DNA from: an uncultured Lachnospiraceae bacterium
GTDB taxonomy: Bacteria > Bacillota > Clostridia > Lachnospirales > Lachnospiraceae
Direction of reading: 5' to 3'
Length of the DNA: 64,000 bases
Assembly: GCA_934401915.1 (NCBI GenBank)
Contig: CAKRSV010000006.1
Location: forward strand, 147,634-211,633
In this document: piece after piece, positions 36,136-43,260 of the stretch
How positions within the stretch are numbered: position 1 is the first letter of the stretch
Layout of the letters: each line of letters starts with the position of its first letter
Notes under the pieces: model-generated
Told to the model about the DNA's origin: nothing
The model's database searches: none
What the model saw: only the letters and a program-made list of their open reading frames with translations
Translations under genes and position numbers: made by a program

Positions 36136-36891
36136 TCAGATAAAATGTGTTATAAATGTCTTTCGGTGGATCGGACAGGGACCAAACTTCTGCAGCGCCT
36201 CGATATGCACCTTTGCGCCGTAGCCCTTATTTGATGCGAACCCGTACTGCGGGTAGATCTCATCGTACTGCACCATCAGTCTGTCCCTCGTCACCTTTGC
36301 CACGATACTCGCCGCACCGATCGAAATGCTCTTCGCATCTCCCTTGATGATCGGGACCTGTCTGATCGGAACCTCCGGAATGGTGACAGCGTCGTTAAGC
36401 AGCAGATCCGGTCTAACCGCCAGCTCCCCGATCGCCTTTCGCATCGCCTCGTAGGTCGCCTGCAGGATATTGATCTCGTCGATCCTCTCCGGTGTGCTGT
36501 AACCGAGTCCTACGGCAACCGCCTTTTCCATAATGACGTCATAAAGTTCCTCTCTCTTTTTTTCGGACAGTTGCTTCGAATCATTGATATATAAAATGTC
36601 ACAATCTTTCGGAAGGATCACCGCACCTGCCACTACCGGTCCGGCGAGCGGTCCTCTGCCCACCTCGTCTATTCCACAGATATTGGCGTACATCTGATAC
36701 TCTTTTTCGTAACGCTTGAGTTCCTCGCATCTTGCCAGTTCCTTCTGATATGCCTCGATCCGCTTCTGCGCCCTCAGAAGTTCCTTCTGCACCCCGGCAC
36801 GTTTATCCTCCCGATACCGGGCGATCACCTCCGGCAGCTGCTCTGTCCCGGCTGCCTGTATCACTTCCCTGATGCTGCTGATGCTTTCCAT
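36136..36891 (-). CDS. rnhB: Ribonuclease HII
   Basis: This enzyme removes RNA from RNA-DNA hybrids and single ribonucleotides from DNA. The 251-residue protein has an N-terminal helical extension of about 70 residues seen in many Firmicutes, then the catalytic core CGIDEVGRGPLAGPVVAGAV, with DSKQLSEKKRE and later LLNDAVTIP giving the remaining acidic residues. The chosen ATG has GGGAG five to six bases upstream; an ATG nine codons earlier does not. It lies 30 bases downstream of a lepB gene. Confidence 0.95.
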   Translation of the reverse strand: MESISSIREVIQAAGTEQLPEVIARYREDKRAGVQKELLRAQKRIEAYQKELARCEELKRYEKEYQMYANICGIDEVGRGPLAGPVVAGAVILPKDCDILYINDSKQLSEKKREELYDVIMEKAVAVGLGYSTPERIDEINILQATYEAMRKAIGELAVRPDLLLNDAVTIPEVPIRQVPIIKGDAKSISIGAASIVAKVTRDRLMVQYDEIYPQYGFASNKGYGAKVHIEALQKFGPCPIHRKTFITHFI

Positions 36892-36921
36892 TTGTTCTCC
36901 CTTCCGGACCTTTCCCACATT

Positions 36922-37461
36922 CTACTGGTGTCTGATCATTCCGACCTTGTTAAAAGGCCAGATCCTTACCCAGGCTCTTCCGATGATGTCCCTGCGCTTG
37001 ATCTCGCCTACCGTTGGCGAGCGGCTGTCCGTGCTGTTGTTGCGGTTATCTCCCATTACAAAATACTCGTCGTCCGCAAGCTGTATCTCCTCCGCGGCGA
37101 GACCCGGATTCTGGATCACTTCTTTTCCGTAATGCTCATCCAGGATTTCACCGTCTATGTAGACATTTCCCTCTTCATCGATCTGAACTGTCTCTCCCGG
37201 CAGTCCTATGATCCGCTTGATATAGAAGGTATTGTCCTCGTACTGAAACGGAAAGACAATGATGTCATACCGCTCCGGATCCCGGAAACGATAGGAGATC
37301 TTGTCCACGATAAGGTTGTCTCCGTTGCTCAGCATCGGCTCCATGGAACTGCCCTGCACCTGCGTTCTCTGTCCTACGTAGTGGATCAGAAGATAAACTG
37401 CACACAGCACCACCAGCAGATACAGACTCATACTCAGAATTTCTTTTAATGCCTTTTTCAT
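36922..37461 (-). CDS. lepB: Signal peptidase I
   Basis: A membrane-bound serine protease that removes signal peptides from exported proteins. The 179-residue protein has one N-terminal span (ILSMSLYLLVVLCAVYLLIH), the catalytic Ser in QGSSMEPML, the catalytic Lys in YIKRIIGLPGE and the family box GDNRNNSTDSR. It is the shorter of two signal peptidases that flank rbgA. The chosen ATG follows AGGATTGGT, while an ATG four codons earlier has no site. Confidence 0.95.
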   Translation of the reverse strand: MKKALKEILSMSLYLLVVLCAVYLLIHYVGQRTQVQGSSMEPMLSNGDNLIVDKISYRFRDPERYDIIVFPFQYEDNTFYIKRIIGLPGETVQIDEEGNVYIDGEILDEHYGKEVIQNPGLAAEEIQLADDEYFVMGDNRNNSTDSRSPTVGEIKRRDIIGRAWVRIWPFNKVGMIRHQ

Positions 37462-37484
37462 ACCAATCCTCATTTCTGCAGGCT

Positions 37485-38354
37485 CTATGCGTCTGCCTGT
37501 GTTCCTTCCTCCGGAAGCTCCAGTGTGACCCTTCCGATCCTGCCACTGCGGAAATCGTCCACAAAAAGTGCCGACGCCTTCTCATAGTCCGGCTCCTGCC
37601 CCTTTTTATAGCACTTCCGGTTTTCGCAGATATGCTCGAGCACCCCCAGCGGATCGCCCAGCATCTCCGTCTCTATCTGATACCGCTCCGCTAAAAGCGC
37701 CGGGTACGTGGCTGTCAGGAAACGGATCAGATCCATTGCAAGCTCTGTCATCTGCAGGATCTCATCGTTCATCGAACCGATCATCGCCAGCTTCCGCCCA
37801 ACGTCCTCACTCTCAAACTTAGGCCAGAGGATTCCGGGCGTGTCCAGCAGTTCCAGATCCTTGTTCAGCCGGATCCACTGTTTTCCCTTCGTCACCCCCG
37901 GCTTATTTCCGGTCTTGGCGCAGGCTTTTCCGGCAAAGGAATTGATAAAGGTAGACTTGCCGACGTTGGGGATCCCGACAACGATCGCCCGGATCGGTCT
38001 GTTTTTGATCCCGCGCTTTCTATCCCGCTCGATCTTCTCCCGGCACGCCTCCTGCACCGTTCCCTGTATCGCCTTCAATCCCTGCTTGGTTCTGGCATTG
38101 ATCTCCAGCACATGAAATCCCTTTTTCTGAAAATAGTCCATCCAGGCACGATTGCCCGCCGGATCTGCCAGATCCGACTTATTCAGCAGGATGATCCTCG
38201 ACTTGTTTTTGCCAAGCTCGTCGATGTCCGGATTTCTGCTGCTCAGCGGAATCCTTGCGTCCACCAGCTCGATCACCAGATCGATCAGCCCGATATTTTC
38301 CTGCATCATACGTTTTGCCTTGGTCATATGACCGGGATACCATTGATAATTCAT
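37485..38354 (-). CDS. rbgA: Ribosome biogenesis GTPase RbgA (YlqF)
   Basis: A circularly permuted GTPase for late 50S assembly. The 289-residue protein shows the permuted order NKSDLAD (G4) near residue 59, then GIPNVGKSTFINSFAG (G1) near 130 and DTPG (G3) near 176, followed by a C-terminal RNA-binding domain. It sits between two lepB genes, 10 bases after one and 23 bases before the other. The rplS-rbgA-rnhB order matches B. subtilis. Confidence 0.96.
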   Translation of the reverse strand: MNYQWYPGHMTKAKRMMQENIGLIDLVIELVDARIPLSSRNPDIDELGKNKSRIILLNKSDLADPAGNRAWMDYFQKKGFHVLEINARTKQGLKAIQGTVQEACREKIERDRKRGIKNRPIRAIVVGIPNVGKSTFINSFAGKACAKTGNKPGVTKGKQWIRLNKDLELLDTPGILWPKFESEDVGRKLAMIGSMNDEILQMTELAMDLIRFLTATYPALLAERYQIETEMLGDPLGVLEHICENRKCYKKGQEPDYEKASALFVDDFRSGRIGRVTLELPEEGTQADA

Positions 38355-38363
38355 CTCTGTCTC

Positions 38364-38948
38364 CTATTTTACGGTTCCCATGCCATCCTGCCCTGACGCC
38401 ATGTGAAACCATGCTTTTCCGATAATTGTGTTCTTTTTCACCGGACCGATGTTGCCGGACCGGCTGTCCTCGCTGCTGTTGCGGTTGTCTCCCAACACAA
38501 AATATTCATCGTTTGCCAGCGTGATCTCATTTACAGCAATCCCCGAATCCGACATTCTGTCATACTGTTCGTCCTCTTCCAGAAGACTGCCGTCAATATA
38601 GACGCTCCCGTTCAGGATCTGCACCGTCTCTCCCGGAAGTCCGATCACCCGCTTGACATAGAGATGTGTATTCTGGTTTCCGTTCGGCAAAAAAACGATG
38701 ACGTCCCCGCGCTTTGGCGAGGAAAGTTTATAGGCGAACCGGCTGATCAGGATCTCCTGCGCATTGTACAGCGTCGGCTCCATGGAATCACCGATCACGC
38801 TCGTTCTCATCCCCACGGAAAAGATGATCACGAATGCCAGAAAGACAGCGACCACGCTTCCCACCAGGACTTCAAAGATATCCTTGATCAGTTTGGAATT
38901 CAGTTTTTTCTTCTTTTGATAAAAAGTCAGTCCCTTTCTTCTCGCCAT
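38364..38948 (-). CDS. lepB: Signal peptidase I, second copy
   Basis: A second type I signal peptidase of 194 residues with a Lys-rich cytoplasmic tail (RRKGLTFYQKKKKLNSKL), one span, catalytic Ser in GDSMEPTLY, catalytic Lys in YVKRVIGLPGE and box GDNRNSSEDSR. The ATG at 38948 has AAGGAG about ten bases upstream. A longer in-frame start at 39032 is rejected because it would place the first codons inside the rplS terminator. No promoter is evident in the 49-base gap after that terminator, so expression may rely on read-through. Confidence 0.94.
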   Translation of the reverse strand: MARRKGLTFYQKKKKLNSKLIKDIFEVLVGSVVAVFLAFVIIFSVGMRTSVIGDSMEPTLYNAQEILISRFAYKLSSPKRGDVIVFLPNGNQNTHLYVKRVIGLPGETVQILNGSVYIDGSLLEEDEQYDRMSDSGIAVNEITLANDEYFVLGDNRNSSEDSRSGNIGPVKKNTIIGKAWFHMASGQDGMGTVK

Positions 38949-38997
38949 GCAGACTGCTCTCCTTCTTTTCGATCTCCGGCGATCCGGCGATTCTTCT

Positions 38998-39028
38998 AAA
39001 AAAGGTTCGTCTTTTCTGACGAACCTTT
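38998..39028 (-). terminator. Intrinsic terminator after rplS
   Basis: An 11-base perfect stem AAAGGTTCGTC/GACGAACCTTT with a six-base loop, followed on the minus strand by seven T. It closes the ylxM-to-rplS operon. Confidence 0.9.
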
Positions 39029-39041
39029 CCAAATCTTTTTC

Positions 39042-39389
39042 TTATTTAACCAGCTCTTTAACCTTAGCTTTCTTACCGATACGATCTCTCAGGTAGTTCA
39101 GCTTAGCACGTCTTACTTTACCCTTTCTTACTACTTCCACCTTCTCAACGTTGGGGGAGTGCATCGGCCAGGTCTTTTCAACACCAACTCCGTTGGACAT
39201 CTTTCTGACTGTGAAGGTTGCTCTGTTGCTTCCGCCCTGCTTCTTCAGGACAGTTCCCTCAAAAATCTGAACTCTCTCACGGTTACCCTCTTTGATCTTA
39301 CCATATACTTTAACGGTATCACCTACCTCAAAGCTGTCTACGGTTTCCTTTAACTGTGCATCTTCGATCTCTTTAATAATCTGGTTCAT
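39042..39389 (-). CDS. rplS: 50S ribosomal protein L19
   Basis: A 115-residue ribosomal protein at the 30S-50S interface. [22 protein letters not shown] and [23 protein letters not shown] are conserved L19 segments and the basic tail is typical. It is the last gene of the ffh-rpsP-trmD group, followed by a strong terminator. A 111-base gap to trmD contains a near-consensus promoter, so L19 is likely also made independently. The ATG follows AGGAGG. Confidence 0.98.
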   Translation of the reverse strand: MNQIIKEIEDAQLKETVDSFEVGDTVKVYGKIKEGNRERVQIFEGTVLKKQGGSNRATFTVRKMSNGVGVEKTWPMHSPNVEKVEVVRKGKVRRAKLNYLRDRIGKKAKVKELVK

Positions 39390-39463
39390 ATCTTCCTCCT
39401 AAAAACTATGGATGTTCTTAATACATAACGTAACAGAGGACCATCTTTCTTCGCAACAGTAGT

Positions 39464-39492
39464 AATTTACCATATCTGCATGGAAAAAGCAA
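39464..39492 (-). promoter_or_regulatory. Candidate internal promoter for rplS
   Basis: Minus strand TTGCTT, 17 bases, TAAATT, in the trmD-rplS gap. It leaves a leader of about 65 bases before the ATG, where Firmicutes often have an autoregulatory L19 leader; I could not match that structure with confidence. Confidence 0.55.
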
Positions 39493-39500
39493 GGGTTTTC

Positions 39501-40232
39501 TCACTTTTTCCTCTTTTTCTTTTCGACGGGCGGATGCTTCTCCATGTATGCCTGATACAGATCCGGTCTTCTCTGCTTTGTCCGCTCCAGCGACTGCTCA
39601 TGACGCCACGCGTCCACCTTCGCGTGATCTCCGGAAAGGAGCACCGGCGGCACCTGCTTGTCATGCCAGATCTCCGGTCTGGAATACTGTGGATATTCCA
39701 GCAGTCCGTCATCAAAGGACTCCGTGACAGCCGATTCCCCGTTGTGTAATACCCCCGGCACCAGACGCGAGATCGCGTCGATCATCACCATCGCCGGAAG
39801 CTCGCCTCCTGTCAGGACATAATCGCCGATGGATATTTCATCGGTCACGATCTCCTCCAGAACGCGCTCGTCGATCCCCTCATAATGTCCGCAGAGGAAG
39901 ATCAGCTTCTCCTCCCCGGCAAGCTCCTGTGCCAGCGCCTGGTCAAAGGTTTTTCCCTGCGGCGTCACATAGATGACCCGCTTCTTTTTGTCCGCGCCGA
40001 TCCGGCTCTCCACTGCCTTGTAGGCATCGTATACGGGCTGCGCCTGCATCAGCATTCCCGCGCCGCCCCCGTAGGTATAATCGTCCACCTTGCCGTGCTT
40101 GTTCTGTGTGTAGTCCCTGATATTGACTGCCTCGACAGAAATATAATTTCTCTCCGCCGCTTTTCCAAGAATACTGGTGCCAAGCCCCTGCATCACCATC
40201 TCCGGGAAAAGGGTCAGTACATAAAAATCCAT
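39501..40232 (-). CDS. trmD: tRNA (guanine-N1)-methyltransferase
   Basis: A SPOUT methyltransferase that makes m1G37 in tRNAs. The 243-residue protein has the N-terminal MDFYVLTLFPEMV, YGGGAGMLMQAQPV, and the SAM trefoil-knot segments FLCGHYEGIDERV and ISIGDYVLTGGELPAMVMIDAI. The start at 40232 is four bases after the rimM stop; a longer frame reading back into rimM is not credible. The C-terminus ends in a Lys/Arg-rich tail. Confidence 0.97.
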   Translation of the reverse strand: MDFYVLTLFPEMVMQGLGTSILGKAAERNYISVEAVNIRDYTQNKHGKVDDYTYGGGAGMLMQAQPVYDAYKAVESRIGADKKKRVIYVTPQGKTFDQALAQELAGEEKLIFLCGHYEGIDERVLEEIVTDEISIGDYVLTGGELPAMVMIDAISRLVPGVLHNGESAVTESFDDGLLEYPQYSRPEIWHDKQVPPVLLSGDHAKVDAWRHEQSLERTKQRRPDLYQAYMEKHPPVEKKKRKK

Positions 40233-40236
40233 TCGT

Positions 40237-40761
40237 TTACTCAACCTTATCGTCCTCCAACAGTCCGTCCAGCACATGCACTGTCATGCAGCCCTTTTCC
40301 ATATCGACCTGGAGGATACATTCCCTGATCGCCGGCAGAAGTACCTCCGCGCCGTTTTCCCGCTCTACAACGTAGACGTCGTTCGCACCGGTCAGAAGAA
40401 CATCCTTGAGTGTTCCGAGCCTCTCTCCTTCTTCTGTCAAGACCTCCATGCCGATCAGATCCGCAATGAAATACTCATCCTTTCTGAGTCTGACCGCATT
40501 TTCCCTGTTTACCAGAAGTCTGGCTCTCTTATACTTTTCTATATCGTTGATGGAATCAAATCCCTTAAATTTCAAAATAACATACTGCTTAAAGAACTTC
40601 ACGCCCTCAATCTCAAGCGTAAGGCGTTCCTTCCCGTTGTCCAGCGTGACCTCTTTCAGTTTCTTAAAGCGGTTCACATCATCCGTGGTGGGAAATACTT
40701 TCACTTCCCCTTTGATCCCGTGCGTCTGCGTGATCACGCCCACCTGCAGTTCCTGTATCAT
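40237..40761 (-). CDS. rimM: 16S rRNA processing protein RimM
   Basis: A ribosome maturation factor that helps assemble the 30S head and binds S19. The 174-residue protein has the N-terminal RimM domain ([21 protein letters not shown]) and a C-terminal PRC-barrel ([28 protein letters not shown]). GGAG lies six bases before the ATG. It is preceded by a hairpin in the khpA-rimM gap and followed four bases later by trmD. Confidence 0.95.
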   Translation of the reverse strand: MIQELQVGVITQTHGIKGEVKVFPTTDDVNRFKKLKEVTLDNGKERLTLEIEGVKFFKQYVILKFKGFDSINDIEKYKRARLLVNRENAVRLRKDEYFIADLIGMEVLTEEGERLGTLKDVLLTGANDVYVVERENGAEVLLPAIRECILQVDMEKGCMTVHVLDGLLEDDKVE

Positions 40762-40795
40762 AGCTTACTCCAATCTCTTTCATTGATAACAAAAT

Positions 40796-40823
40796 GGCCT
40801 CACAGATATTACTCTATGAGGCC
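40796..40823 (-). terminator. Hairpin between khpA and rimM, possible leaky terminator or processing site
   Basis: GGCCTCA and TGAGGCC form a 7-base perfect stem with a 14-base loop; on the minus strand it is followed by ATTTTGTTAT. The T run is broken, so partial termination is more likely than a full stop. Confidence 0.45.
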
Positions 40824-40830
40824 GGTCTGG

Positions 40831-41058
40831 TCAGATGATTTCAACATCCACTCTCTTATTGTCTTTGGATGATGCTGCTTTTACAACAGAACGGATTGCC
40901 TTTGCGATCCGGCCCTGTTTGCCTATGACTTTTCCCATGTCGGATGGTGCCACATGAAGTTCTACGGTGATATTCTTGCCGTCCTCCTTCTCCGTTACGA
41001 CCACCTCATCCGGGTTTTCAACAAGAGCTTTTGCAATCACTTCAACTAATTCTTTCAT
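40831..41058 (-). CDS. khpA: KH-domain RNA-binding protein KhpA (YlqC)
   Basis: A 75-residue single KH domain protein. The RNA-binding loop is GKVIGKQGRIAKAIRSVV. In Gram-positive bacteria KhpA works with KhpB (Jag) on RNA and cell elongation, which is family knowledge. It lies between rpsP and rimM, its usual place. The upstream gap is 45 bases, so it belongs to the ylxM-rplS operon. Confidence 0.95.
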   Translation of the reverse strand: MKELVEVIAKALVENPDEVVVTEKEDGKNITVELHVAPSDMGKVIGKQGRIAKAIRSVVKAASSKDNKRVDVEII

Positions 41059-41103
41059 AGTCCACCTCCAAAAGCATCCTAAGCGTTTTCAGTCCGTGTC
41101 GTC

Positions 41104-41349
41104 TTATTTTGTGATACCAACGGTCTTGAAAATTCTGCTTACTACTTCTGTCGGCTGTGCACCGTTTGCAAGCCACTTCTTAGCTGCCTCTTCATCTACC
41201 TTGTAGGTGCTGGGATCTGTGCTGGGATCATAGGTTCCGATCTCGTCGATACATCTTCCGTCTCTCGGGGATCTGGAATCAGCAACGATGATTCTGTAAA
41301 AAGGTGCCTTCTTCTGTCCCATTCTTCTTAATCTGATTTTAACTGCCAT
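41104..41349 (-). CDS. rpsP: 30S ribosomal protein S16
   Basis: An 81-residue ribosomal protein needed in 30S assembly. The N-terminal [20 protein letters not shown] and [19 protein letters not shown] are standard. The chosen ATG has GGAGG eight bases upstream; an in-frame ATG five codons earlier overlaps that site. It lies 45 bases after ffh and before khpA. Confidence 0.98.
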   Translation of the reverse strand: MAVKIRLRRMGQKKAPFYRIIVADSRSPRDGRCIDEIGTYDPSTDPSTYKVDEEAAKKWLANGAQPTEVVSRIFKTVGITK

Positions 41350-41394
41350 TTCTTTTGCCTCCATGTTATAAATGATTATTTTTATTTTGAAACC

Positions 41395-42765
41395 CTAAAA
41401 CGGGAATTTCATACCACCCATGCCGCCGAACAGACCTCGTCCCTTCTTGCCGCCTCCCATCATACCCGGAAGCTGCTTCATCATTTTCTGTGACTGTTCA
41501 AACTGCTTGATAAAGCGGTTGACTACCGCGATGTCCACGCCTGCTCCTCTGGCGATCCGGTGTTTTCTGCTCGGATTGAGCAGTTTCGGATTCTGTCTCT
41601 CCTGCGGCGTCATGCTCAGCACAATGGCTTCCATTCTGGCAAGCTGCTTCTCATCCACCATGGATTCGATGTCGCCCATCTGCTTGCCCATGCCCGGCAG
41701 CATCCCGAGGATACTGGAAATACCGCCCATATTGCGCATCTGCTTCATGCTCTCCAGGTAATCTTCAAAATCGAATTTTCCCTTCTTCATGCGGGCAGCC
41801 ATCTGCTTTTCTTTCTCTTCATCAATATCGAGGTTCTGCTGTGCCTTCTCGATCAGAGTCAGCACATCGCCCATACCGAGTATCCGGTTGGCCATCCGGT
41901 CGGGATAGAACTGTTCCAGATCGGAAAGTTTCTCGCCCATACCAATATATAAAATAGGCTTTCCGGTGACTGCTTTGACTGAAAGCGCCGCACCGCCTCT
42001 TGAGTCGCCATCCATCTTTGAGAGGATCACGCCGTCTATGCCTACCTTATCATCAAATTCCTTCGCAACGTTCACTGCGTCCTGTCCGGTCATCGCATCT
42101 ACAACGAGCAGTGTCTGGTGCACCGTCACATTTTCTTTGATCTCCTGCAGCTCCGCCATCATCTCTTCATCGATGTGGAGACGTCCTGCCGTATCCAGGA
42201 TGACCACGTTGTGTCCGTTTTTCTCCGCATGCTCCACGGCAGCCTTGGCGATATTGACAGGCTTGTGGTTCTCTCCCATGGAAAAAACGTCCACCTGCTG
42301 TTTTTCACCGTTGATCTGCAGCTGCCTGATCGCCGCCGGACGATATACGTCGCAGGCGACAAGGAGCGGCTTCTTGCCTTTTAATTTCAGCTTGCCGGCG
42401 ATCTTTGCCGTCGTAGTGGTTTTACCGGCACCCTGCAGACCACACATCATGATCACGGTGATCGCTTTTCCGGGCTGGAGAGCGATCTCTGTCGTCTCCG
42501 ATCCCATCAGGGAAACCATTTCCTCATTTACGATCTTGATGACCATCTGCCCCGGATTCAATCCGTTCATCACATCGCTTCCGATCGCACGTTCCTCTAC
42601 CGACTTTACAAACTGCTTGACCACCTTGAAGTTGACGTCCGCTTCCAGAAGCGCCATTTTGACCTCTTTGAGAGCGGTCTTTACATCTTCTTCAGTCAGC
42701 CTTCCCTTGCCCCGCAGATTTTTAAATACATTTTGAAGTTTATCTGTCAAACTCTCAAATGCCAT
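41395..42765 (-). CDS. ffh: Signal recognition particle protein Ffh
   Basis: The GTPase of the signal recognition particle, which delivers nascent membrane proteins to FtsY. The 456-residue protein has an N-terminal helical bundle, a G domain with GLQGAGKTTTTAKIAG (about residue 107), DTAGR and SKMDGDSRGG, and a Met-rich M domain from about residue 300 ending in a Gly/Met tail. The M domain residues for 4.5S RNA binding (SRKHRIARGAG) are present. It follows ylxM by 26 bases. Confidence 0.98.
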   Translation of the reverse strand: MAFESLTDKLQNVFKNLRGKGRLTEEDVKTALKEVKMALLEADVNFKVVKQFVKSVEERAIGSDVMNGLNPGQMVIKIVNEEMVSLMGSETTEIALQPGKAITVIMMCGLQGAGKTTTTAKIAGKLKLKGKKPLLVACDVYRPAAIRQLQINGEKQQVDVFSMGENHKPVNIAKAAVEHAEKNGHNVVILDTAGRLHIDEEMMAELQEIKENVTVHQTLLVVDAMTGQDAVNVAKEFDDKVGIDGVILSKMDGDSRGGAALSVKAVTGKPILYIGMGEKLSDLEQFYPDRMANRILGMGDVLTLIEKAQQNLDIDEEKEKQMAARMKKGKFDFEDYLESMKQMRNMGGISSILGMLPGMGKQMGDIESMVDEKQLARMEAIVLSMTPQERQNPKLLNPSRKHRIARGAGVDIAVVNRFIKQFEQSQKMMKQLPGMMGGGKKGRGLFGGMGGMKFPF

Positions 42766-42791
42766 GAAAAACTATGCCTTTCTGCCCGGTC

Positions 42792-43145
42792 TTATAACTG
42801 TTCCAGGATCTCTCCCGAAATCTTTCTGACCATGGCGCCAAATGATCCCCGATCCTGCATCGTGCCATCCTCATACTTCTCTGACAGCCGGTCGATCTCT
42901 TCGATCTTTTCTTTGATGCTGATAAATTTCTCTACCAGCTTCAGCTTCTCTTCATATTCCAAGAGCGCCTTATCGCACCGTTTGACGATGTCATGCACAG
43001 CCTGTCTGCTGACTCCCTCCTCCTGCGCGATCTCGCCAAGAGAAAGGTTCTCAAATACAACATCCTCATAGATCTGCCGCTGATGCGCTGTCAGCAGTTC
43101 TCCGTAGAAATCATACAGCATTGCCTGCTCAACAATCTTTTCCAT
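42792..43145 (-). CDS. ylxM: YlxM-family helix-turn-helix protein
   Basis: A 117-residue protein of the UPF0122/YlxM family, found upstream of ffh in Firmicutes and thought to affect SRP function. The core LLTAHQRQIYEDVVFENLSL followed by GEIAQEEGVSRQAVHDIVKR is a sigma-region-4-like helix-turn-helix. It leads the ylxM-ffh-rpsP-khpA-rimM-trmD-rplS operon and has a good promoter at 43188-43216. Confidence 0.95.
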   Translation of the reverse strand: MEKIVEQAMLYDFYGELLTAHQRQIYEDVVFENLSLGEIAQEEGVSRQAVHDIVKRCDKALLEYEEKLKLVEKFISIKEKIEEIDRLSEKYEDGTMQDRGSFGAMVRKISGEILEQL

Positions 43146-43187
43146 AACTGACCTCTGTCGGAATCTGTATGTTGCCCGACTTTATGA

Positions 43188-43216
43188 AGTTTACTATATC
43201 TCTTTGCTGCTGTCAA
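43188..43216 (-). promoter_or_regulatory. Sigma-A promoter of the ylxM-to-rplS operon
   Basis: Minus strand TTGACA, 17 bases, TAAACT, about 42 bases before the ylxM ATG. Confidence 0.82.
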
Positions 43217-43260
43217 GGTTTTTTTCTTGTCAAACATACGTTCTGTGCCTGATATTCGCT

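Noticed and set aside
38949-39032. A 28-residue extension of the longer signal peptidase
   Set aside because: It would begin inside the rplS terminator hairpin and lacks a ribosome site.
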